Of a stretch of 64,000 nt of DNA, positions 50,472 through 58,776 are shown piece after piece. Origin of the DNA: Gracilinema caldarium DSM 7334 (lineage in GTDB: Bacteria; Spirochaetota; Spirochaetia; Treponematales; Breznakiellaceae); contig NC_015732.1 of NCBI RefSeq assembly GCF_000219725.1, forward strand, positions 1,240,001 through 1,304,000. Reading direction: 5' to 3'. The notes under the pieces were generated by a model. That model was not told where the DNA came from. It ran no database searches and was given only the letters and a program-made list of their open reading frames with translations. Within the stretch, counting starts at the first letter, position 1. Every line of letters starts with the position of its first letter. The translations under genes and the position numbers were made by a program.

Positions 50472-53105
50472 ATGGATAACCGTATACATTTCTTTAGTTC
50501 CCTCGATGTGATTCCTAAAAAAGTTGATAGCGAATTATTAGGCATTCGTGGTAGACAGGCCAACGAATTTGCTGAACTTGGTTTTCCAATTCTTCCTGGT
50601 TTTATCATAAATACGCAATTAGCGTCTCAGCTCGATAAAGTTGATATTAAAAAGGATGTTAAATTTTTATTGGAAAAATGTGCTTCGATTGTTGGAAAAA
50701 AGTTTGGGGATCCTGAGAATCCTATGCTTATTAAAATTGTTGTCTCTTCGAACCTTGCTGTTTCTAATTATCCTACACTGCATAATTTTGGTCTTGTACG
50801 ATCGGTGATTCCAGGTTTTGCAAAATGGGTTGGAGAAACCTTCGCCGCCCATGAAGTTCTTTTTATGGTAAGGGGTATTTTAAAAATAGAAGAACAACTA
50901 GCATCAATCGTGAATGATACTGAAAAATTAACTACTTATAAGGATTTACTTGCTAAACTCGCTAAGGAAATTGATTCGGAACATCCTGCAAAATCAGCTC
51001 TGGAATATATGGATTTTTATGGCCCCTATGTGCCAGCGGAATTTTTTGACTCCGCCGATAATCAGCTCATGATTACCCTTCGAGAGCTCTCAAAATTGCT
51101 TTCTTTGGATAGTCAAAATGATAATGATACAGCTCTCATGATTCAGCCTATGGTGTACGGAAACTATGGCAAGGATTCCTGTTCTGGGGCTTTTTTCAGC
51201 AGAAACATCGTAACCGGTGAAAAAAAACTGCAGGGTGAATTTTATCGTGAAAAATTTAATGAAATAGGAGCGACAGGACAAGATATTGAAAAAATTGGTC
51301 CGGAACATTTAAAACAACTTCAGAAAATCGCCTGGACCTTAGAGGATAAATTTAAAGAAATTCGTCAAATTCGCTTCACCGTAGAGAAGGGTAAACTGTG
51401 GCTGATTGAACAACGTCCGGTAGATCAGAAATCTACCCAGGCAGATATTAAATTGTTGCTCGATCTTGCTAAGCGTAAAATTATAGATAATACCTATGTG
51501 GTCAAAGCAATTCAACCACCTCGGCTGAATGAAATACTCCATCCGATCATCGATCCTTCAGCGATAAAGGGACTTCCCAAATGGAGTGGAGGTATCGCAG
51601 GAGCTCCTGGAGCTGCTATTGGGCGGGTATATTTCAGCACCGATGCACTTCTAGAAGCCCATAAAGTAGCATTGCAGAAAAATGAAGACCATCGATTCAT
51701 TCTAGTAATGCCAGCAACCTTTGCTGATGATGTTAAAGCCATTGAGGTTGCTACGGGGGTTCTTTCCTGTGAAGGTGGTTATTCGGCCCATGCTTCAGTC
51801 GTAGCTCGCCAGTATGGGAAGGTATCGGTTGTTATTCCTGCCATGAAAATTCGGGGGAAGAAAGCAACGATTGGGGATATCAGTTTCTCAGAAGGTGATT
51901 ATATTACCTTGAACGTACCCTATTATGGTGATCCAACGGTGTATCTGGGGCAAGCTAAATTGATAGAACCGGATCCTTCTGAATCAGGCCTTCTTGAGTT
52001 TATTTCCATTGCTAAACAGTTTGTCAATGGTTTCCATGTACGGGCGAATGCTGATAGTCCGCGGGATGCCAATCTGGCGCTCTCCTTTGGAGCAGAGGGT
52101 ATAGGTCTCTGCCGGACCGAACATATGTTTTTCCATAAGGATCGGATTAACGTGTTTAGGGAAATGATTTTATCAGATTCTCTGGAAGAACGTTCTACTG
52201 TTTTGGAAAAACTTCGACCAATGCAGCGGGATGATTTTTATGGGATCTTTAAGGCTATGGCCGGCAAAGAGGTCACCATCCGGCTCCTGGATGCACCACT
52301 GCATGAGTTCCTGCCTCACAATGATGAAGAGCTTGCTGCATTTATGACCTATCTAGAAAAAACTAAAGGCAAGAAACCTAATAAAGCTGAATTATTGGCA
52401 AGGATCGAAGCCCTTGCAGAATTTAATCCGATGTTGGGGCATCGGGGCTGTCGTATTGCCGTTTCCTATCCAGAAATTTATGCAATGCAGGTAAAGGCAA
52501 TTTTCGAAGCTGCTTTTAAGTTGCGCGATGAAAAAATTGAAGTATTCCCTGAAATCATGGTTCCTATTGTGATGAATGCCAATGAACTCAAACTTATTGC
52601 CTTTGGTAAAAAGATTGAAGGGAAAAATTATCATGGTATTGTTGATGTAGAAGAGGAGATCCGAAGTGAATTACAGAAAAAACCGATTCCTTATCGAATT
52701 GGTACCATGATTGAATTGCCTGCTGCCGCCCTTGGGGCTGGTGAAATTGCAAAATATGGCCAATTCTTCAGTTTTGGTACCAATGATCTTACCCAAACCA
52801 CCCTTGGCATTTCCCGTGATGACTTTACCTCCTTTATGCCTGACTATACCCTCTTTGATCTCCTGGAAGGGAATCCCTTTAGCACCCTGGATCCTCGGGT
52901 TAAGGAACTCATCGTTATGGCTGTAGAGCGGGGTAGGATGACAAGACCCGATCTGGTCTGTGGGCTTTGCGGTGAACATGGTGCAAATCCAGCCAATGTC
53001 CGGTTCTGTATTGATGCAGGATTGAATTATGTATCCTGTTCATCCTATTCAGTTCCTATAGCGTTGCTTGCAGTTGCTCAGGCAGAACTTGAAAGGACAA
53101 ATTAG
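50472..53105 (+). CDS. Pyruvate phosphate dikinase-like protein with altered ATP site
   Basis: This 877-residue protein has the PPDK layout: N-terminal ATP-grasp (1-340), mobile phosphohistidine domain (about 380-500) with the His in GGYSAHASVVAR (His440), and a PEP/pyruvate TIM barrel with GIGLCRTEHMFF, MIELPAAALGAGEIA, FFSFGTNDLTQTT and the acid/base Cys in GLCGEHGANP (Cys833). The ATP-grasp part looks damaged: the usual GGKGA lysine is Arg26 (GIRGRQ), the VRSGA arginine motif reads VVSSNL, and the DIEF acidic pair reads QIRF. It could therefore phosphorylate His440 from PEP but probably not from ATP. It ends the cfpA neighbourhood, matching Tp0746 in position. Confidence 0.85.
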   Translation: MDNRIHFFSSLDVIPKKVDSELLGIRGRQANEFAELGFPILPGFIINTQLASQLDKVDIKKDVKFLLEKCASIVGKKFGDPENPMLIKIVVSSNLAVSNYPTLHNFGLVRSVIPGFAKWVGETFAAHEVLFMVRGILKIEEQLASIVNDTEKLTTYKDLLAKLAKEIDSEHPAKSALEYMDFYGPYVPAEFFDSADNQLMITLRELSKLLSLDSQNDNDTALMIQPMVYGNYGKDSCSGAFFSRNIVTGEKKLQGEFYREKFNEIGATGQDIEKIGPEHLKQLQKIAWTLEDKFKEIRQIRFTVEKGKLWLIEQRPVDQKSTQADIKLLLDLAKRKIIDNTYVVKAIQPPRLNEILHPIIDPSAIKGLPKWSGGIAGAPGAAIGRVYFSTDALLEAHKVALQKNEDHRFILVMPATFADDVKAIEVATGVLSCEGGYSAHASVVARQYGKVSVVIPAMKIRGKKATIGDISFSEGDYITLNVPYYGDPTVYLGQAKLIEPDPSESGLLEFISIAKQFVNGFHVRANADSPRDANLALSFGAEGIGLCRTEHMFFHKDRINVFREMILSDSLEERSTVLEKLRPMQRDDFYGIFKAMAGKEVTIRLLDAPLHEFLPHNDEELAAFMTYLEKTKGKKPNKAELLARIEALAEFNPMLGHRGCRIAVSYPEIYAMQVKAIFEAAFKLRDEKIEVFPEIMVPIVMNANELKLIAFGKKIEGKNYHGIVDVEEEIRSELQKKPIPYRIGTMIELPAAALGAGEIAKYGQFFSFGTNDLTQTTLGISRDDFTSFMPDYTLFDLLEGNPFSTLDPRVKELIVMAVERGRMTRPDLVCGLCGEHGANPANVRFCIDAGLNYVSCSSYSVPIALLAVAQAELERTN

Positions 53106-53115
53106 GGGGTCTTAA

Positions 53116-53149
53116 AAAAGAGGGGCTGTCCATGAGTAAGGACAGCCCC
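53116..53149 (-). terminator. Hairpin terminator between convergent genes
   Basis: GGGGCTGTCC (53122-53131) pairs perfectly with GGACAGCCCC (53140-53149). On the minus strand TCTTTTTT follows, a good U-run for the 53226-53792 gene; on the plus strand the T-run is poor, though the stem may still slow transcription after the PPDK-like gene. Confidence 0.65.
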
Positions 53150-53225
53150 GTTCATTTCGAATACACAAAATCAACTTTACCATTTTTAATACATAAATAT
53201 TCCCGGATAATTGCTATATTTTAAA

Positions 53226-53792
53226 TTATTCCTGGTTAAAATCGCCGGTAAAATTCATAGTATTTTTAATTATATCCACAGTTTTCACCGCGGCTTTTTT
53301 TGCATCGGCCATGGGAACTCCTGCTTCTTTGTTGTAGGTTTTTTCGAAGAATATGGCAAGGGTGTCATATAAATCAGGTAAACTATAAAAGGCTAAGGCA
53401 AAGTTAATGCCAGTTGGTTTTAAAATGGTAAATGATGAAAATGAAATGATCGGTTTTTTTGCAATCATAACCCTGGTCTGGTTCTTAGCAATTATCTGTT
53501 CTAATTCACTGAACCGTAAAGGAATCTGTTCATGGGATGACCGAACATAGGGCTCTATAGCTTTGTGAGGATAATTTGGTGGTTCAATAAGTACGTGTAA
53601 TTTTTTGCCATTGGTCTGAAAGGTTAGTCCTTCATCGGTTAAATAAATTGATTTGACCCCAGAATATGAAACAATTTCATATCGTGAGTAGGCCGACGTA
53701 TTGCTGAAAAATGAGGAAATAATATATCCCTCATCTTTTGGTAGTTTATCTTGAGCGTATGCTTCGAAGAGATCCATCGCTTTGCTTGGCAT
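53226..53792 (-). CDS. Unknown 188-residue protein
   Basis: The product begins MPSKAMDLFEAYAQDKLPKD and has no signal peptide or membrane helix. It contains beta-like segments (YEIVSYSGVKSIYLTDEGLTF) then helices (LYDTLAIFFEKTYNKEAGVP). I recognise no family. GGAGG lies six bases before the ATG. It follows the TPR gene on the opposite side of a short gap and shares its strand, and ends at the bidirectional hairpin. Function is unknown. Confidence 0.6.
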   Translation of the reverse strand: MPSKAMDLFEAYAQDKLPKDEGYIISSFFSNTSAYSRYEIVSYSGVKSIYLTDEGLTFQTNGKKLHVLIEPPNYPHKAIEPYVRSSHEQIPLRFSELEQIIAKNQTRVMIAKKPIISFSSFTILKPTGINFALAFYSLPDLYDTLAIFFEKTYNKEAGVPMADAKKAAVKTVDIIKNTMNFTGDFNQE

Positions 53793-53811
53793 TGTTTCCT
53801 CCAGTTCCTAA

Positions 53812-55761
53812 TTATAGTTTTTTTTTCGAATTCGGCAACTTATTTTTTACGTTTTCCCGTATTTTTGCCTCATTCTCATACCGATCGGCCATTTCTACAA
53901 TTCCTTGTTTTTTGTATATATAGGCCATTCGATGATATGGCCGTGGATCCAGAGTATTCCGGGCAGCTGCTTCTCGATAAGCATCCAGGGCTTGTTCAAT
54001 TTTTTTATCCCGATGTGCGGCGTCCCCAAAGGCAAGGGCAACCTCTACAGATTGTTTAAAATGTTTTACAGCTTTTTCAAGTATAGCATAGGAGTATTGT
54101 TTCATGTTTGATCTGTCCAGACAACCGATGAATTCGAGAAGAACTGGTATGTTTTGTGGGTCTTCTTTAAGTACTCCCTTAAGAAGTATAGCCGCATCCC
54201 GATACCGTCGATTTTTACGATATACATACGCCAGGAGCCGCCTGAGGGTGGTATTGGTAACATCCCATGTAAACAGTGATTCCAATTCAGTCTGAGCCAT
54301 TTCAAACTGCCCATGTTTTATAAGGAAGAGGGCGTATTCTCTGCGAATGTTTCGATTATCGGGCCAACGTTCAAGATAGGACTTATAGCGTTCTATCAAT
54401 TGTTCCACCGCATCCTTTTCATCATCCTGTACCAGCTGTTCCAATGATGCAATAGAACCAAGATAGGCCCGTTCATGGTTGGGCTGTACTTGTATGGTTC
54501 GTTTATACCATCCCTCTGCAAGCTCAGGTAATCCGACATGGAAATATCGTTGTGCAAGGGCAAACATAAGCTCCGGACTTGGACCAGTCGTCCGAATCGC
54601 TTGCTGAAGTTGGGTAATTACAGTCTTGTCATCCTGAGATGTATGGTCAATCAAAAGAGCTGTGAATCGCTGAATAATTGCTGGATCACCATGTAACCGC
54701 TGTAGGATTGTAAGGGTTTTGTGGAGTGTATTCCAATCTTCCCGTTCCCAGGCAAGCATGAGTTGGGCATAACGGAGTTCTACTTGCTGGCCAGCCATCT
54801 CCAGAGCTTTGGAAAGGTGATTATGTGCAGTTTCAAGATCCCCCATATTGCGAAGAGCTTCTGCGTACATGGCATGAATCATAGGGTCAGAGCCTCGTTT
54901 CCTCAACCAAAGTCCGCAGGCTTTGGCAGCCCTGCTCCATGCACCTTCGGCAAGAAAAGACCGAATCATAAACCGTTCAACTAATTCGGCATTCCAACTC
55001 AGTTCCGGTACTTCACCGCCGAGTTCCCGTATGGTTTCAATTTCTTCCAATGCATCCTGGGTCTTGTTCAAAGCCATAAGTAGCGTAGCCCGATACCATC
55101 GAATACTGACATCATCTGGAGCTAGTTTACATGCAGCAGAATAGTGTCCAAGTGCAAGATCATAGTGACCTGACTCCCGATATATACGACCCAGTTCAAG
55201 ATGGGGAAGGGGGGCTTCAAGGCCGTTATCCAGCACAAACTGAAGCATCTGGGTCCCAAGATCGGTTTCTCCCAATCTACAAAGTTTAATTCCCCTCACA
55301 AGGAGTGCATTGAGATAGGAGCGATAGAATTTCTGATTTTCCGGTGCGAGTTCAACTGCCTTTTGTAAATATTCTACTGCTTCTCTGGATCGCTTGTTTT
55401 TAAGGCAGGCAATCCCAAGCATAGCCAGTATCTGAGGCTCATTGGGGCGAAGATCCAGAGCTTTTCGTAAGAGGGGTAATGCATGCTGGTTCATCCCCAG
55501 AGCAAGGTATGTCCTCCCTGCAAAGAAATAACCTAGTGCAGTGTTCGGTTCTAGGCGAATATAATCGCGAAACAATGCCAACGCTCGGGGATATTGTTGT
55601 AAGGTATGGTACGCTCTGCCCAGAAGCAGTACAACTTCCGGTTCTACCGCTTCCTGCTGGGCGAGCACTTCTTCCAGAAGCTGGGCTGCACCGGAATAAT
55701 CTCTTTGCCGTCCCAGCTCTAAGGCTTTCTGAATATAATTGGTTTCGTTGTTCCTTTGCAC
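53812..55761 (-). CDS. Large tetratricopeptide-repeat protein
   Basis: This 649-residue protein consists almost wholly of TPR helix pairs: EPEVVLLLGRAYHTLQQYPRA, ALGYFFAGRTYLALGMNQHA, PQILAMLGIACLKNKRSREAV, PYHRMAYIYKKQGIVEMADR and others, about 15 units. It has no signal peptide, so it is probably a cytoplasmic scaffold. The start is GTG at 55761, seven bases after the pta stop, with AAGAG upstream. TPR proteins mediate protein contacts; the partner is not apparent. Confidence 0.8.
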   Translation of the reverse strand: MQRNNETNYIQKALELGRQRDYSGAAQLLEEVLAQQEAVEPEVVLLLGRAYHTLQQYPRALALFRDYIRLEPNTALGYFFAGRTYLALGMNQHALPLLRKALDLRPNEPQILAMLGIACLKNKRSREAVEYLQKAVELAPENQKFYRSYLNALLVRGIKLCRLGETDLGTQMLQFVLDNGLEAPLPHLELGRIYRESGHYDLALGHYSAACKLAPDDVSIRWYRATLLMALNKTQDALEEIETIRELGGEVPELSWNAELVERFMIRSFLAEGAWSRAAKACGLWLRKRGSDPMIHAMYAEALRNMGDLETAHNHLSKALEMAGQQVELRYAQLMLAWEREDWNTLHKTLTILQRLHGDPAIIQRFTALLIDHTSQDDKTVITQLQQAIRTTGPSPELMFALAQRYFHVGLPELAEGWYKRTIQVQPNHERAYLGSIASLEQLVQDDEKDAVEQLIERYKSYLERWPDNRNIRREYALFLIKHGQFEMAQTELESLFTWDVTNTTLRRLLAYVYRKNRRYRDAAILLKGVLKEDPQNIPVLLEFIGCLDRSNMKQYSYAILEKAVKHFKQSVEVALAFGDAAHRDKKIEQALDAYREAAARNTLDPRPYHRMAYIYKKQGIVEMADRYENEAKIRENVKNKLPNSKKKL

Positions 55762-55767
55762 AGGCTC

Positions 55768-56766
55768 TTATTTAACCCTTGCAAGGGTGACTGCAGCGGT
55801 TACCACGATATCTTCTACAGAACAGCCCCGTGAAAGATCGCTGATTGGTTTTGCAAAACCCTGCAGGAAGGGCCCGAAGGCTTCCGCTTTTCCAAGCCGT
55901 TGAACCAATTTATAACCAATATTGCCTGCTCCAAGGTCAGGGAATACGAGGGTATTCACCTTGCCCCGTATTGGACTGCCGGGCGCTTTCTTATCAGTTA
56001 CTGAAGGTACCAGAGCGGCATCGGCTTGCATTTCACCATCTATGAGGAGTGAAGGATCTCGTTTCTTTGCTAGTTCCAGAGCTTCCCGTACCTTAAGAAC
56101 ATCGGGGTGGTCTCCTCCTGAACCTTTCGTGGAGAAAGAAAGAAGCGCTACAGCAGGTTCTGCCCCGAGAAATTCCCGGCAAGACTGAGCTGCAGAAAGG
56201 GCGATTTCTGCTAGCTGCTCTGCAGTGGGATCGGGAACTACGGCGCAGTCAGAGAAAATCAGTGCCCCATCGACACCCCAGGTTTTATCGGGGCTCTGCA
56301 TGACAAAGCAGGAAGATGCGGTCTTGGAACCGGGAACGGTGCCGATAATGGCTAGCCCTGCCCGCAGCACATCGGCGGTGGTGCTCTCAGCACCAGCCAC
56401 CATAGCATCCGCATCCCCTCGATGAACCATCATGGCTCCCCAGCGGAGTTGAGCTGTAATATCAGTTTTGGCCTGTTCCGGGGTCATTCCCTTATGTTTT
56501 CTCAGTTCGTAATAGGTCTGTGCATACTGGTCTTTTTTGTCTGATGTGGAGGGATCTACAATGATGATCCCCTGGAGGGATACCCCTTCCTTTTCTGCCA
56601 CAGCCTTAACAGCGTCTGTAGCGCCAACCAGGGTAACTGAAGAAGCCAGATGTTCATCAAGAATAATACGGGCAGCCCGTACGGTGCGGTATTCGGTTCC
56701 TTCCGCAAGTACTAGCCGTTTCTGCATTTTTTTTGCTTTTTCTTTCATCTCTTTAACAAAATCCAT
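55768..56766 (-). CDS. pta: Phosphate acetyltransferase
   Basis: This 332-residue enzyme converts acetyl-CoA and phosphate to acetyl phosphate, the step before ATP formation by acetate kinase in fermentation. Family signatures are present: [20 protein letters not shown] at the start, [40 protein letters not shown] and the C-terminal [18 protein letters not shown]. Length fits the short, single-domain Pta. The acetate kinase gene is not in this window. The promoter overlaps a 9-bp inverted repeat. Confidence 0.95.
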
Positions 56767-56786
56767 GATGGACTCCTTGTAAAAAT

Positions 56787-56827
56787 TGTATACATGGTAC
56801 CAAACAATGCATCAATCTATTGTTTGG
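56787..56827 (-). promoter_or_regulatory. pta promoter inside a 9-bp inverted repeat
   Basis: On the minus strand TTGATG (56810-56815), 17 bases, TATACA (56787-56792). CCAAACAAT (56800-56808) and ATTGTTTGG (56819-56827) are perfect inverted arms around a 10-base spacer that contains the -35. This looks like an operator. On the plus strand the arms are followed by TCTTTTT, so a terminator role in that direction is possible but has no gene to serve. Confidence 0.5.
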
Positions 56828-56945
56828 TCTTTTTAGAATACTCTTCTTTAAGCGCTCCTGCAAGTCGCCCCGGGGTGCTCTTCTCTAAGTCACCCTATGA
56901 TAGACCTGTTCATAAAATGCTACTGCACGACTTAGGTGACTCCTC

Positions 56946-56974
56946 TTGTGAAGGGGCCTTACTTTCTATATACT
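56946..56974 (+). promoter_or_regulatory. Sigma-70 promoter of tyrA, predicted leaderless
   Basis: TTGTGA (56946-56951), 17 bases, TATACT (56969-56974). The tyrA ATG begins at 56982, eight bases after the -10 element, so transcription would start at or next to the initiation codon. No Shine-Dalgarno is present. Confidence 0.5.
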
Positions 56975-56981
56975 TTCATCT

Positions 56982-57773
56982 ATGACAGTTGGTGTATTTG
57001 GGTTGGGCCGTTTTGGATCCTTCTGGGCAAGTCTTTTATCAGAACGTTTTTCTGTGATCGCCTATGATCGGGATCCGGATATTAAGCCGCCTCAGAGGGT
57101 ACGTCGGGTAAGTTTGGAAGCATTAGGAAACTGTCCTATAGTATTTCTTTGTGTTACCATTCGTGCAGTTCCTGAGGTGTTACAGGTTATAGCGCCTTAC
57201 CTGGCGAAAAATACTATTATTGCTGATACCTGTTCGGTAAAGGTTTTACCAGGAAAATGGCTCCTGGAATACCTGCCTCAGGAGACACCAATTTTGGCAA
57301 CCCATCCCATGTTTGGTCCTGAATCTGCTAAGGATGGTCTTGAGGGACTTGCCATTATGATAGATCCCCTGAGGCTTGATGCAAGGCAGGCCCAGTTTTG
57401 GGAAGATGTCTTTGCTGGTTTGGGTCTCACCGTGGTACGGATGACCTGTGAAGAACATGATCGTGAAGCGGCCTATAGCCAGGCATTGACCCACTTTGTG
57501 GGTCGGTCGCTGTATCGAATCGGTTTGCCTGAGACCCCCATTGCGACCCGATGGTACAAAAAATTGCATAGTGTAGCGAAACAATGCGTTCGAGATTCCC
57601 ATGTACTTTTTGAAGATATGCAGACATTGAATCCCTTTGCTCAAGAAATGAGACGCCGGGTAGTACAGGGTTTTATTGATACTCTGCAAGACTTGGGTGA
57701 CCCTTCTACACAACAACTCATACAAATTGATGAAAAAATCCGGGAGGAGCCACATGACCGATGTTCAGAATGA
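56982..57773 (+). CDS. tyrA: Prephenate dehydrogenase (TyrA-type)
   Basis: This 263-residue protein has an N-terminal NAD(P) Rossmann motif GVFGLGRFGSF and the TyrA signatures ADTCSVK and THPMFGPES, followed by the helical dimer domain. It oxidises prephenate to 4-hydroxyphenylpyruvate in tyrosine synthesis. It lacks an ACT domain, so feedback control must lie elsewhere. No other aromatic pathway gene is nearby. The bactofilin start lies inside its last codons (20-base overlap). The start at 56982 is firm because the nucleotide-binding motif begins at residue 4. Confidence 0.9.
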   Translation: MTVGVFGLGRFGSFWASLLSERFSVIAYDRDPDIKPPQRVRRVSLEALGNCPIVFLCVTIRAVPEVLQVIAPYLAKNTIIADTCSVKVLPGKWLLEYLPQETPILATHPMFGPESAKDGLEGLAIMIDPLRLDARQAQFWEDVFAGLGLTVVRMTCEEHDREAAYSQALTHFVGRSLYRIGLPETPIATRWYKKLHSVAKQCVRDSHVLFEDMQTLNPFAQEMRRRVVQGFIDTLQDLGDPSTQQLIQIDEKIREEPHDRCSE

Positions 57774-58119
57774 CAAATTAGACGATGAGGACTTTGATAC
57801 AATCCTATCCAGGGATATAGAATTCACCGGTACCCTTGAATGTGATAAACCCTATCTTATCAAGGGACATGTTACTGGCGAAATCCGGGCTAAGGATATC
57901 CTGGTAGTGGATGAAGGAGCGGTCGTTCAGGCTAATATCACCGGTAGTCGTATTATTATCAGCGGAAGCGTCACCGGTAACATAGAAGCCTCGGGCCGCG
58001 TGGAACTCACCGCTTCAGGAAAACTGGTTGGTAATGTTACCGCCCCAGAGGTGTATATGGAAACCGGATGTAATTTTAACGGTGCTTGCACCATGACTAA
58101 GGAAACTGCAACGGAATAA
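57754..58119 (+). CDS. Bactofilin
   Basis: This 121-residue protein has the bactofilin (DUF583) beta-helix core: GTLECDKPYLIKGHVTGEI, DILVVDEGAVVQANITGSRI, SVTGNIEASGRVELTASGKL and GNVTAPEVYME, successive rungs with Gly/Val pattern. Bactofilins self-assemble into membrane-associated filaments that organise cell shape and envelope synthesis. The ATG at 57754 has GGAGGAG six bases upstream and overlaps the tyrA end; an earlier ORF start at 57676 has none. With CfpA at 47341-49386 the window encodes two filament systems. Confidence 0.9.
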   Translation: MTDVQNDKLDDEDFDTILSRDIEFTGTLECDKPYLIKGHVTGEIRAKDILVVDEGAVVQANITGSRIIISGSVTGNIEASGRVELTASGKLVGNVTAPEVYMETGCNFNGACTMTKETATE

Positions 58120-58122
58120 TAC

Positions 58123-58773
58123 ATGGGTACTTTACAGAAACATTTATACTTGCGTGGATTATTTACGGTCCTTTTTTTTGTTAACCTATCGTTATTTTTA
58201 CAAGCCCAGGAAAAACCCGATGCACTTCAAGCGTATCGGAATGGTAATTATGAAGAAGCTATTGGGATCTGTAAGCAAGAAATACTGGAAAATTCCTCGA
58301 ATTTGGAATCCTACGTGGTTATGAGCTGGAGTCTCGTAAAGCTCGCCCGATATGACGAAGCCCTGGGATTTGCAAAAAAAGGCCTTGAATTAAATCGATA
58401 TGATGTGCGGGTTATCGAAATCCTGGGAGAAATCGCCTATTTTCAAGGTCGCAACAATGAAGCGGTCCGCTATTTTCAGCAGTATATAACCCTTGCTCCC
58501 GAGGGGAGTCGGATCGATGTGGTCTATTATTTTCTTGGTGAACTTTATATCCGTCTTGGTCGTTACCGCCATGCGGATATTGCCCTGACCACTGCGGTCC
58601 GGTATGTGCCAGGAAACGCCCTTTGGTGGAACAGGCTTGGATTTGCCCGGGAAAATGCTGGTGAAGTACGGAATGCCATAGCTGCCTATGAGAAAGCCCT
58701 CTCACTCAATCCGAATCTTGCCGATGCCCAGCGGGGACTGGAACGGTGCAAACAAAGCCTTACAGGCCGGTAA
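58123..58773 (+). CDS. Exported TPR protein
   Basis: The 216-residue product has a signal peptide (LFTVLFFVNLSLFLQAQ) and then TPR units: ALQAYRNGNYEEAIGICKQE, RYDEALGFAKKGLELNRYD, NNEAVRYFQQYITLAPEGS and NAIAAYEKALSLNPNLADAQ. It would sit in the periplasm, or be anchored by an uncleaved signal. It begins three bases after the bactofilin stop and is followed by mtaB after three bases. Periplasmic TPR proteins often bind envelope assembly partners; coupling to bactofilin fits such a role without proving it. Confidence 0.75.
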   Translation: MGTLQKHLYLRGLFTVLFFVNLSLFLQAQEKPDALQAYRNGNYEEAIGICKQEILENSSNLESYVVMSWSLVKLARYDEALGFAKKGLELNRYDVRVIEILGEIAYFQGRNNEAVRYFQQYITLAPEGSRIDVVYYFLGELYIRLGRYRHADIALTTAVRYVPGNALWWNRLGFARENAGEVRNAIAAYEKALSLNPNLADAQRGLERCKQSLTGR

Positions 58774-58776
58774 TAC

